Origin: Adiantum capillus-veneris
Taxonomy: Eukaryota > Streptophyta > Polypodiopsida > Polypodiales > Pteridaceae
DNA length: 64,000 bases
Direction of reading: 5' to 3'
NCBI GenBank assembly: GCA_014529385.2
Contig: CM043966.1
Coordinates: 41,042,037-41,106,036, forward strand
Within the stretch, counting starts at the first letter, position 1. Each line of letters begins with the position of its first letter. Below, in pieces: positions 11,605-21,244 of the stretch. Below the pieces are notes generated by a model that was not told the origin of the DNA, searched no databases, and saw only the letters and a list, made by a program, of their open reading frames with translations. The translations under genes and the position numbers were made by a program.

Positions 11605-13122
11605 TTCCATCCCTCCTTGCTTATGTCATCCACGACACAGCTACTTAGGGTGCTAAGTAATGGTGAGGCTTGCGAGCTTTGATCCACTTTAGTTGTTACT
11701 CCAATCCTTGCCGGTACTTGATCCTCAATTATTTATCTCCAGTAGACATGAATTGCATAGTAATTACTACTTCTTGTGCTCAATGACTAAGTAGCTAACA
11801 AATCTGGTTGTGAGTTCGCAATGACTGGGCTGAAGACCTTGCTTCTATATGTGAAAAAGCCCATGTAGAATGCCTTCTCAAAGGTCTGCATGTAGTAGGA
11901 TGGCAAGAACATTACCCTGGCATAAAATCCATAGAGCACCTCCTCAGACAGTTTCTTTGATAGGTCGTAGCATAAGCCTTGGTTGCATTCAAGAAATGAC
12001 ATCCATGCTACATCTATCTATTTAGCTTGATGCAAGGTTTGTAAGCATGTGAGAAGCATCTTGGAAATTTTGACCAAGATTATGTAGCCCAAATATAGTA
12101 TGCCACGGAAGAGTTGTCTCATAGATTAGAGATTCTCCACCATATAATCTTCAGTAGGTTTTCCATTCGGTGGTCGTGGGAAGCAAGGGTAATGTAGCCA
12201 AGTTGGTCTCTTTTTCTTGGTAATTGTGTGCTTCTGCCAACTATGGACCCTTGGGACATGGCACTACACCGGATCTTGCCTAATGTCCACAAGTGCATTG
12301 GTGTAAAGAATTAGATACCTTGGGGAGTTGACTGAGTGTACCACTTATCCTCTATTCTACTGTGATGGGAGTTGACTAAGTGTATATGTCCTCTATTCCC
12401 ACAGTTGCAAAACTCGCTTCAATATACGGCATGATTGATACTAGAGCTTGCTCATCCACTTGCCCTTTAGGCAACATGTACTTGATTGGTACAACATTGT
12501 TTCCTCACAGTGGTGGGCTGCTGGCCCAATACGGGTTGCGGTCTCTCCATAGCCATTGGTGGTTTTTGAAATGGTGCCATGTTTGACGGATGACTATACA
12601 TGGGTTGTCCTTGTTGTCTCATTGGTACATACTGGACATTTCATCATATTTAGGCATACCACTTGTTCATTTCATGATTTGTCCATTTCCCTTTGATGGC
12701 ACACCATTTTGATGGTCTGTGTTGTCCCATAGGTTTCCCCTATGATGGACCTCGTCCAGGCCCTCTCATAGGCATCCTTTGCATGTTAATCATCATGTAT
12801 TTCATGCACTTAAGCATGTCCTCCAAAGCATTAACAAGAGCTGCCACATTTGGTCCTACTTGTTCTGGCATGGTAAGTGTGGTCTGCTCGCTTTGCGCAT
12901 CCTTAGCAATGCTTTCTTCATTGAAAATCTCACAATTGTCACCCAAGTCAATTGCATCTAGGCTGCATGCTTCCCATGTAGTATTCTTCTTACCATATAA
13001 ATAACATGTAGATCCTTGTCCCCAGTAGGAATAATGAGACAAGCCTCTCCTTAGTTAGAATTTCCAATTCTGGGCATTTATCTATGTATTGCCTCATTTG
13101 ACTCACACAATCTCTTAAGGAG
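11605..13122 (-). pseudogene. C-terminal half of a gypsy gag-like gene (split by insertion)
   Basis: On the minus strand, coding text starts at 13122 with a segment typical of the second half of a retrotransposon gag (SLRDCVSQMRQYIDKCPELE). It continues as LYGKKNTTWEACSLDAIDLG and MQRMPMRGPGRGP, then degrades with several stops and frame changes to about 11797, where TGTTAGCTAC may mark an LTR start. The N-terminal half is at 25884-27097. Putting the two halves side by side restores an unbroken frame, so the block 13123-25883 was inserted here. The protein is unlikely to be made now. Confidence 0.65.
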
Positions 13123-13445
13123 TGTTGAGATGTCGAGCTCTACACCTTGAGCTGGCATCCACTACGGGTCTTGGCCGCTTACGGCATTTACTCACTGGCG
13201 CGTTAGGTGACCGACACGGAGGATCTCTGCCAGTGATTCTACAGCTGGACTACACTTATAGTGCCAGCCTAGTACGCTTCTAGCGTGTTCACACTTAGTG
13301 ACCGCATGTACATATGTGCTACTTTTCAGCTTTAGCACTTAGTCATTTTGTACTCTCTTTTCTGTGAAGAAGAAGAAGAAGCTTTCCATCTCTGTGTGCT
13401 TTTGTGCTTGTCTTGTGTAGCTCTCTTGCATCCTCATTCTTTACA
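13123..13445 (+). repeat. Copia-1 5' LTR
   Basis: 323 bp, TGTTGAGATG to TTCTTTACA, followed directly by the primer-binding site. It contains a (GAA)n run near 13365. Nearly identical to 18048-18369 and 25561-25883. Confidence 0.93.
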
Positions 13446-13458
13446 TGGTATCAGAGCC
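13446..13458 (+). promoter_or_regulatory. Primer-binding site (initiator tRNA-Met)
   Basis: TGGTATCAGAGCC abuts the LTR end with no spacer. Confidence 0.92.
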
Positions 13459-13722
13459 TGGTGCAGGCAAGAGAGGCTAAGAGAGCAAGAGCATCACAAT
13501 CCCTTCGTTCGCAATCCAAATTTTAGGGGTTTTTCGCACAAGTTTCTGAACAGGTCTCCAAAGTGCAGTATACAGAGATTTACTGTACAAGTACAGTGGT
13601 TGTATGTACGCTTGATCGTGGACACTCGTTGAGTGTAGAAAGCGTTACAGGAACCACGATAGCAGGTTCAGCAGATTTGCAGGTTTTTGCAGATTGCAGC
13701 TATTTTGTCTTAGTGCTTCAAG

Positions 13723-16700
13723 ATGTCTGACGGTTTCAGTCAGATTGTTACTGAGAAGCTTGAGAAAAATAACTACCCTGCATGGAAGTTCAGAATAACA
13801 AATTTCCTAAAAGGAAAAGGTTATTGGGACTATGTAGAAGGAGACAATGAAAAGGAACCAGAGATTCCCGAGGCAAATGCTACAACAGAACAAAGGAAAG
13901 CTTTGAGGGACTGGCAACAAGGCCAGAGCAAAGTGATGTATTGGCTTTCTATGAGCATCACAGATGGCATGATGGGCTATCTACAGGATTCTGAAACCCC
14001 CGCCATTGCATGGAAAAATTTAGGCAGAGTGTTCGAGGTGAACACCAAGGCCAGAAAGCTTCAACTAAAGTCGGAGCTAAATCAGGTTAAGAGGAACAAC
14101 CTCTCCATCAATGATTATGCTTTGAAGATCAAGAGTATCATTGAGGCTCTTGGATCTATTAAAGTCTCAGTGGAAGACGATGACATTGTCCGTGCATGCT
14201 TGGATGGTCTAGGAGATGAGTATGTACATTTTAGGTCTTCCATGAATACAAGAGACGACATCCCCGTGTTCCAAGATTTGATTTCTATGCTTATTCTTGA
14301 GGAGAAGAACCTTGACACATCTTCTTCTCATGGCAGAAATAATTCTGAACAGGCCTTCTATTCTAACTCCAACAGAGGTAGAGGTAGAGGTCGTGGTCGA
14401 GGCCCAAGGGATTGCAGGGGCCAATTTCTGGAAGGTCAATCAAATCAAAACAATACAGGTGGCAGGGGAAACCAGTCTCAAGGCAGGGGGGGTCAAAGAG
14501 GTCGTGGTGCAGGATCAAGCAGGCAGCAACATACTCCAGATAGTAGAGAATGTTGGACTTGTGGTGAAAGAGGTCACATGTCACGTGACTGTCCAAAGGG
14601 AAAAGCAAGTAGAAAGAGAGAACAGGGCAACTATGCATCTACTAGCAGAGATGCAGATGACAGCAAAAACAAGCGCATGTTTGTTATGCAACATGTAATG
14701 AATACAATGACTGCAGAGAATTCCACCCAAGATGATGTTTGGTATGTGGATTCAGGTGCCTCTAATCACATGACGTCTCGTGGAGAGTGGTTTAGAGATA
14801 TGCGCAAACCAGATGTGTCAGGCTATGTGCAGACAGGAGATGACACAGCTCACCCCATTGCTCATGTAGGGGACATACCTCTAAATACGAAGAGTGGGAA
14901 ATCAAAGTACTTAGCAGATGTACTTCATGTCCCAAACATTACAAAGAATCTTGTTTCTGTTGGACAAATGGTTGAGCAGGGTTTGCAGGTTCGCTTCAAT
15001 CCAAATGGCTGTTATGTAGAAGATTTCCAGAATGGCTGTAAGCTGGTCACAGAGGGCAAATGTGTGGGCAGAATGTTTACGCTGAATGTAGACATGCCTG
15101 AGGTAAAAGCTGCATTATTTGCACAGGGCACAGGTGTTGTGGCTGATGTTGACATTTGGCACAAACGCATTGGCCATGTCAATGAGCAGAGATTGCGCAA
15201 CATGCAATCAAAACAGATTGTAAAAGGTTTGCCCAAATTCAAGGTGGATGGTATGCATAAAGTGTGTGCAGCATGCCAGTTTGGAAAACAGTCAAAGGGC
15301 TCATTTCCACATGAGCGCAATGTATGTAAAAAGCCACTTGAGGTGGTGCACACAGATGTTTGGGGTCCAACCGATACTGCAAGTATACATGGTTGCAAGT
15401 ATTATGTCTCTTTCATTGATGACCATACAAGGAAAGTATGGGTCTACTTCATGCGTAACAAAAGTGAAGTGTTTGGTCACTTTCAAGACTTCAAAGTCAT
15501 GATTGAGAAGGAGACAGATATGCAAATCAAGACATTGAGGTCAGATGGAGGGGGAGAGTACTTCTCCAATGATTTTTCAGATTTTCTGCGAATGCATGGT
15601 ATACGCAGGCAGTTTACATGCAGATATACTCCACAACAGAATGGGGTCGCAGAAAGGAAAAACAGGCACATTGCAGAGGTTGCACGTGCATTGATGAATG
15701 AGAAGAACATGCCTCATCATTTCTGGGCTGAAGCCGTAAATACAGCTGTGTACATTATGAACAAGACACCTACAGCTGCGGTGCATGATGTAACACCTGA
15801 GGAAAAGTTTACAGGTACAAAGCCTGATTTGGCACACTTGAAAGTGTTTGGCTGCATAGCTTACGTGCATGTACCAGATGAGTTGCGTAGGAAATTGGAT
15901 CCTAAAGCAGAGAAATGTATTCTTGTGGGATATTCCCTTGAACAAAAGGGGTACAGGTGCTACAATCCTACTACACGAGAATTACGAGTGAGCAAAGATG
16001 TAGTCTTTGATGAGATGAGCAGCTGGTACAGTAATGCACATGGCACTATTGGGGCTGATGTAAAAGATGATGTGGTTGTACAAAATGTGAGGCCACAGTC
16101 ACAGGTTTTGAGTGGACCACAAGAGTCCTCTTCTCGTGGCTCTGTTGAGAAACCATGGAATGGTAGACTACGTACGCAGGTTACTCCACCAACAGGTACA
16201 GGGAATGTATCACGAAAAGGAAAGGAAAAGGTTGATGAACCTCCCTTTATGGCTGATGCATCATCATCAGGTTTTTCACATGTAGACATGGATTCAGATG
16301 GTTCTGAACAAAGTCTTGATGAGGAATTTGGAATTCCGGCTGTCAGGACACCTGGTGTAAGGAAAGTACAAGAAGATGCTAGAGGGCAAAGGAGTGACCC
16401 AGGACCGCGCAGATCTAATAGAGTCAGAAATCCAGTTCAGAAATTGACTTATGATGGGTATCTAGCGCATCACCAAGCCTACATGGCTAAGGTGATACAG
16501 GATGTGGAGCCCACATGTTTTGAGGATGCAGTTGGAAATGTGCATTGGGATGATGCAATGAATGAAGAGATGGTTGCAGTGGAAGCAAATGACACATGGG
16601 AGTTGGTGCTATTGCCAAGTGGCAAGAAAGCTATTGGCTATAAATGGGTGTATAAAACCAAGCATAAGGCTGATGGTAACATTGAGCGTCACAAGGCAAG

Positions 16701-18075
16701 GCTGGTCGCAAAGGGTTATGCACAGACGTATGGCATAGACTATGAGGAGACCTTTGCTCCAGTGGCAAAGATGACGACAGTGAGAGCTGTCATAGCAGTG
16801 GCTGCATGTAGAGGATGGATTATGCATCAAATGGATGTAAAGAATGCCTTCTTGAATGGTGAGTTGCAAGAGGAAGTGTATATGGATCAGCCACCTGGTT
16901 ATGTCGATCCAGGTTACCCAGATTATGTATGCAGACTTCTCAAAGCTTTGTATGGTTTGAAGCAGGGCTCTAGAGCATGGTATGACAGGATTGCCAAGTA
17001 TCTTGTCAGTATTGGTTTTAGGAGAGCTCATGCTGATCATTCACTCTATGTACGTGAGAGTGATGTGGGGATTGTGGTCATTACCATATATGTAGATGAC
17101 CTTATTATTGTTGGTGACAATGCTATGGAGATTGACCATGTGAAGGGTCTTCTCAAACAGGAGTTTGAAATGAAAGATTTAGGCGAGTTGCGCTACTTTC
17201 TTGGCATTGAAGTGATCAGGACTCCAGAGGGTGTATGGCTATCACAGAGACAGTATGCTTTGGACATGTTGTCAAAGTATGGTATGGCTGGTTGTAAGCC
17301 AATTTCTATTCCCTTGGATGTGAATGCAAAGCTGAGTGCAGAGAAGGGTGATGTTGTTGAGGATGTCAACATGTACAGGAAGATTGTGGGTAGTCTAATC
17401 TACTTGACTATCAAGAGGCCAGACTTGAGCTACACAGTAGGCTTGGAGAGTCAGTTCATGCAACTTCCGAGGAAGCCACATTTGGATGGAGTACGACGCA
17501 CACTTAGGTATGTGCAAGGTACTCTTGACTACGCATTGTTCTATGCAGCAGATGCACCATTAGCATTGTATGGGTATACAAATGCAGATTGGGCAGGTAG
17601 CATTGTTGATAGGAGATCTACGAGTGGCTTCATGTTCTCTTTTGGGAGTGCTGCTGTTACTTGGAGCAGCAAAAAGCAGCCTACGGTTGCTTTATCGAGC
17701 ACAGAGGCCGAGTACAGAGGTGCAGCAGTTGCGGCGTGCGAGGTAGCTTGGCTACGCACATTACTTGAGGACTTGGGAGTGCAGATGGACCAGCAGATTT
17801 TCATCCATTGTGACAACCTCAGCAGCATGCAGTTGGCTAGGAACCCAGTGTTCCATGCCAGGACCAAACACATAGAGGTCCATTACCACTACGTTCGAGA
17901 GCGAGTGTTGGCGGGCGACATCGACTTGGTCTACGTCAGCACAGAGGAGCAGATAGCGGATATCTTTACCAAGGCCCTCGGAGCTGAGAAGCTTCGACGT
18001 TTCCGGACTATGCCTGGACTCTGCGACATGCAGAGCTCGAGGGGGAGTGTTGAGATGTCGAGCTCTACACCTTGA
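13723..18075 (+). CDS. Ty1/copia gag-pol polyprotein, 1450 aa, uninterrupted
   Basis: A single ORF encodes particle protein and all enzymes. Domains: copia gag from residue 13 (YPAWKFRI), Arg/Gly-rich linker about 220-265, CCHC zinc knuckle C277-C280-H285-C290, protease with D343-S-G, H/C zinc region near 480-520, integrase DDE at D545, D608 and E644 (35 residues between the last two), reverse transcriptase with YVDD (D1125, D1126), and RNase H from about 1285. The stop lies 28 bases inside the 3' LTR. The ATG at 13723 fits the gag start and is shared with Copia-2. One oddity: the first Asp of the RNase H motif is Asn here (N1287, TNADWAG), while Copia-2 has TDADWAG. In this family that Asp is expected to bind the catalytic metal, so RNase H may be dead. 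Conserved ITRPD in the RT/RNase H connection also reads IKRPD. Length and order are normal for copia. Confidence 0.95.
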   Translation: MSDGFSQIVTEKLEKNNYPAWKFRITNFLKGKGYWDYVEGDNEKEPEIPEANATTEQRKALRDWQQGQSKVMYWLSMSITDGMMGYLQDSETPAIAWKNLGRVFEVNTKARKLQLKSELNQVKRNNLSINDYALKIKSIIEALGSIKVSVEDDDIVRACLDGLGDEYVHFRSSMNTRDDIPVFQDLISMLILEEKNLDTSSSHGRNNSEQAFYSNSNRGRGRGRGRGPRDCRGQFLEGQSNQNNTGGRGNQSQGRGGQRGRGAGSSRQQHTPDSRECWTCGERGHMSRDCPKGKASRKREQGNYASTSRDADDSKNKRMFVMQHVMNTMTAENSTQDDVWYVDSGASNHMTSRGEWFRDMRKPDVSGYVQTGDDTAHPIAHVGDIPLNTKSGKSKYLADVLHVPNITKNLVSVGQMVEQGLQVRFNPNGCYVEDFQNGCKLVTEGKCVGRMFTLNVDMPEVKAALFAQGTGVVADVDIWHKRIGHVNEQRLRNMQSKQIVKGLPKFKVDGMHKVCAACQFGKQSKGSFPHERNVCKKPLEVVHTDVWGPTDTASIHGCKYYVSFIDDHTRKVWVYFMRNKSEVFGHFQDFKVMIEKETDMQIKTLRSDGGGEYFSNDFSDFLRMHGIRRQFTCRYTPQQNGVAERKNRHIAEVARALMNEKNMPHHFWAEAVNTAVYIMNKTPTAAVHDVTPEEKFTGTKPDLAHLKVFGCIAYVHVPDELRRKLDPKAEKCILVGYSLEQKGYRCYNPTTRELRVSKDVVFDEMSSWYSNAHGTIGADVKDDVVVQNVRPQSQVLSGPQESSSRGSVEKPWNGRLRTQVTPPTGTGNVSRKGKEKVDEPPFMADASSSGFSHVDMDSDGSEQSLDEEFGIPAVRTPGVRKVQEDARGQRSDPGPRRSNRVRNPVQKLTYDGYLAHHQAYMAKVIQDVEPTCFEDAVGNVHWDDAMNEEMVAVEANDTWELVLLPSGKKAIGYKWVYKTKHKADGNIERHKARLVAKGYAQTYGIDYEETFAPVAKMTTVRAVIAVAACRGWIMHQMDVKNAFLNGELQEEVYMDQPPGYVDPGYPDYVCRLLKALYGLKQGSRAWYDRIAKYLVSIGFRRAHADHSLYVRESDVGIVVITIYVDDLIIVGDNAMEIDHVKGLLKQEFEMKDLGELRYFLGIEVIRTPEGVWLSQRQYALDMLSKYGMAGCKPISIPLDVNAKLSAEKGDVVEDVNMYRKIVGSLIYLTIKRPDLSYTVGLESQFMQLPRKPHLDGVRRTLRYVQGTLDYALFYAADAPLALYGYTNADWAGSIVDRRSTSGFMFSFGSAAVTWSSKKQPTVALSSTEAEYRGAAVAACEVAWLRTLLEDLGVQMDQQIFIHCDNLSSMQLARNPVFHARTKHIEVHYHYVRERVLAGDIDLVYVSTEEQIADIFTKALGAEKLRRFRTMPGLCDMQSSRGSVEMSSSTP
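18036..18047 (+). promoter_or_regulatory. Copia-1 polypurine tract
   Basis: CTCGAGGGGGAG sits directly before the 3' LTR and is also coding (end of the gag-pol ORF). Confidence 0.85.
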
Positions 18076-18369
18076 GCTGGCATCCACTACGGGTCTTGGC
18101 CGCTTACGGCATTTACTCACTGGCGCGTTAGGTGACCGACACGGAGGATCTCTGCCAGTGATTCTACAGCTGGACTACACTTATAGTGCCAGCCTAGTAC
18201 GCTTCTAGCGAGTTCACACTTAGTGACCGCATGTACATATGTGCTACTTTTCAGCTTTAGCACTAAGTCATTTTGTACTCTCTTTTCTGTGAAGAAGAAG
18301 AAGAAGCTTTCCATCTCTGTGTGCTTTGTGCTTGTCTTGTGTAGCTATCTTGCATCCTCATTCTTTACA
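18048..18369 (+). repeat. Copia-1 3' LTR (middle LTR of the cluster)
   Basis: 322 bp, with the same termini as the 5' LTR. A few point differences are visible (for example GCGAGTTCAC against GCGTGTTCAC). It is followed directly by chromovirus LTR sequence in inverted orientation. Confidence 0.93.
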
Positions 18370-18370
18370 T

Positions 18371-18932
18371 CTACCCCCCCAGCACCCCCCTTGCTTGCTT
18401 GGGGCGAGTTGTAGCTTTTACACATGTTTCAAGTTCATTGAACCCCTCTCCCCCCTAGCCAACCACATGCAGCATGCATTCAAGTACATGGGCAGTCTTT
18501 GGACAAGTGTCCTCCTTACCCCTTAGAGAGAGAGAGAGCTTGAAAATATCTAGATATTTGTTGGATTGAACTAGAAGCTCATTGGACCCCTCTTTAGCCC
18601 AGCCAATAGCATTCAAGCACACCATGTGGTTAAGCATAGGAAACACATGTCAGACTCTCCCTATGCTTAGCCACATGGTGTGCTTGAATGCTATTGGCTG
18701 GGCTAAAGAGGGGTCCAATGAGCTTCTAGTTCCATCCAACAAATATCTAGATATTTTCAAGCTCTCTCTCTCTCTCTAAGGGGTAAGGAGGAAACTTGTC
18801 CAAAGACTACCCATGTACTTGAATGAATGATGCATGTGATTGGCTAGGGGGAGAGGGGTCCAATGAGCTGGAAGCATGTGGAAAGGCTAGAACTCAGCCC
18901 AAGCAAGCAAGGGGGGTGTTGGGGGGGGGGGT
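18371..18932. repeat. Large inverted repeat (hairpin) of chromovirus LTR sequence
   Basis: The left arm 18371-18640 is the reverse complement of the right arm 18660-18932, with a 19-base spacer (18641-18659). By eye the arms agree at roughly nine positions in ten. The arms contain the LTR words GGGGTCCAATGAGCT, AAGCAAGCAAGGGGGG and a (CT)n run. The right arm continues in plus orientation as LTR to about 19361; the left arm ends at the Copia-1 LTR. A transcript across it would fold into a hairpin of about 270 bp. Confidence 0.85.
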
Positions 18933-19361
18933 ATACACCACACACACACACACACTCATTTTGTGGATTCTCACTTGGTGAAAGTAGAGGAACTCCACCT
19001 CCTTCTCCAAGCTTATGAGAAGTGAGAGCCTACACCAGCACTCTTGGCTATGGAATGCAAATCCAACCAAGTGCCATGCTTCAATGCTTAAGCTTGCCAT
19101 CTTCCCCATTTTCATTACTATGCTATTATGTATGCTAGCAAGAAGAGTGATGATGAGTGAGGAACTATTTCCTTCTCCTATGGAATGTTTCTTCTTCCTC
19201 TTCCGTATCCTCATTCCTCGCTAGCTCTCTCCACCTTCGAAGGTATTTGAGGCCTTGGGACTGAGGCTTGGGATAGTTAATGCTTTCTACAAAGTTTATG
19301 TTATGCTTGTGATGCATGAAGCTTTCCATCTTCATTGCATCACCTAGGTTACAAGTGAAAG
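18933..19361 (+). repeat. Chromovirus LTR fragment (plus orientation)
   Basis: It continues the right arm of the inverted repeat. It matches about 7440-7850 and the reverse complement of about 57640-58050 (ACTCTTGGCTATGGAATGC, CCACCTTCGAAGGT, GATGCATGAAG). Similarity stops at about 19361 inside the CACCTAGGT word, well before the LTR end. Confidence 0.75.
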
Positions 19362-21068
19362 GTGGGCATGGGAACTCCTTCGATACCTAGTTCAATTTTT
19401 GATGTGACACATATTACATATATGTGTGTAGCATTTTGAAAAGGCACCTGGAGATATGAGCTGCCGGATACTGGCTGTGAGACCTTTTTGTACATAAACC
19501 CTTCCTTTTGTATATGAATCATAACATATGCTGTAAATATATTGTATGTACACTATGGTCTATTGAGTGTGAGTCTCTCTCCTTTATTTCTCTCTCTCTA
19601 CTGTGTATAGCCATGGTTTTTCCAAGCTTCAAGCCACCTTGAGCTTATTTTTATTCAAACCCAACAACTGTTATCAGAGCACCATGTTATGCTAGTTAGG
19701 CTTCTCTTTATGCATTTGTGTAATTAGAATTCCCTAATTATTATTTGTATTAGCTCAATAAACCCAATCCCTAATCGCCACTGGGCAAGATCATGCTCCA
19801 CTACTCTTTGGCAATTAGGTGAAGGGGAACGGAACTCGCATTTTGCATTGGTTGTGTGTGCAATTTCTCAATTAGTGTTTTGCATTAGCACCGTTTGGCT
19901 TTGATTTTTCATATATTTATTCCTTTGATTACTCTTTGTGCGAGTGTCTATTTGAAGTGTTACTCGTGTGTGGAAGCGGAACTCAACAAAATCTTTTCAT
20001 TGAGCTATTAGTCTTTGCATTCAGGAGATCGTAAGATTATCGATTTGTTTGCAAAAGATTGAATGTTGTGGCTTATGTAAAAGCCCCTTCTACTTGTGCA
20101 AAAGCAGCTCAGAATTGTGTGTGTGTGCTTGAAGGCATTTTGTTTGGTGAAGAAAAGGTCACAAGCCTTTATCTTATGTGGGAAGACCCCCCCTTTAAGG
20201 CCGTTTTCTCTAACCTTTGGCTTGGGGTACACAGCTTTCGTGTGACGGGTATAACTGCAATGGCCAGCCTACTGTGCATCCCCTGTGAGTCGTGACCCCA
20301 TGGTGCTTGACCTCGAAATCTCGGACTGCTGCCCTGCTTGCTCGATAGTTAACCCAAAGTCGCCTGCGGCTTATTGCCCGCTGCGTTGGTGCCTGATGGC
20401 CATTTGTCACCTACTGATTGCCTGCAGACGCTCCAACTAATCCCGCCTTTCCGCGGCCCTGGTTGGTGCCAAGTCCCCAAGCCCGGTTTCCCACTTGCAA
20501 CCCTGTCATTGCGTCAACCCCATGTTTGTTTCCTGCGACACTAGCTGCATCACTGTCATTATTGGGTCATTGACAAACCATCCTCGACAAGGGCACAAGG
20601 CGGCCCACATGAACATTGTTCACACAAAGCCAATCAAGGCCAAGCACGATTGCACGCTCACAACTCTAGTTAATTCTATATTTTCTTGTACCTTGCTCAC
20701 AGCAAATTCAAAGCTTCAAGAAGAGTCAAAAACACATTTTTTAAGCCTCAAATGATAAAACATTCAAACATTCAAGCTTGAGTTACTCAAGAGGGCAATC
20801 CTGCTAGCTGAAAGGAAGCTTTGCTAAGAACAGTACCACATCAAGCTACGAACATTATTCTTGTATGAATTCCAGGCGTCCTTTTTTGTTTCTTCAAGGC
20901 TTTAGTGAAGAGGAACTTCTCAGGAGAGAAGAGTGACTTCACAAATCAAAATTATTAAGCACTCGCACCTGCACTATTTTGTAAAATTGGGCAAGACACT
21001 GACATAGAGAGAGTCTCTATTGATAAGACCAAGTCCCTGGTAGCTTTCACAAGTGTTTGCACCATGGA
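19362..21068 (+). other. Foreign LTR/leader-like stretch joined to Copia-2
   Basis: The segment 19390-19670 looks like an LTR 3' part: AT-rich with TATATG words, then a CT-rich tract, then CCCAACA. It is followed at about 19672 by TGTTATCAGAGCACC, one base off the usual primer-binding site. The rest (19690-21068) has no recognisable protein. Homology to the copia leader begins abruptly at 21069. This may be the leader of another copia family fused to Copia-2. Confidence 0.45.
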
Positions 21069-21244
21069 AGAACAGGTCTCCAAAGTGCAGTATACAGAGA
21101 TTTACTGTACAAGTACAGTGGTTGTATGTACGCTTGATTGTGGACACTCGTTGAGTGTAGAAAGCGTTACAGGTACCACGATAGCAGGTTCAGCAGATTT
21201 GCAGGTTTTTGCAGATTGCAGCTATTTTGTCTTAGTGCTTCAAG

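Larger units (their letters stand above)
13123..18369 (+). mobile_element. Copia-1: structurally complete Ty1/copia element
   Basis: 5' LTR 13123-13445, tRNA-Met primer site at 13446, untranslated leader to 13722, a single gag-pol ORF 13723-18075, a polypurine tract ending at 18047, and 3' LTR 18048-18369. The LTRs differ at only a few positions. The left flank is AGGAG and the right flank is TCTAC, so the expected 5-bp target duplication is absent. The matching right flank appears to be at 25884, after the third LTR of the cluster. Confidence 0.92.

Noticed and set aside
15012-15945. Minus-strand open frames opposite the copia gag-pol ORFs (also 22528-23386 and 16609-17040)
   Set aside because: They are conserved between the two copies only because the sense ORFs are nearly identical, and they show no known motif.
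18582-18779. Short ORFs inside the inverted repeat that look duplicated on both strands
   Set aside because: The mirror copies follow from the palindrome. There is no protein evidence.
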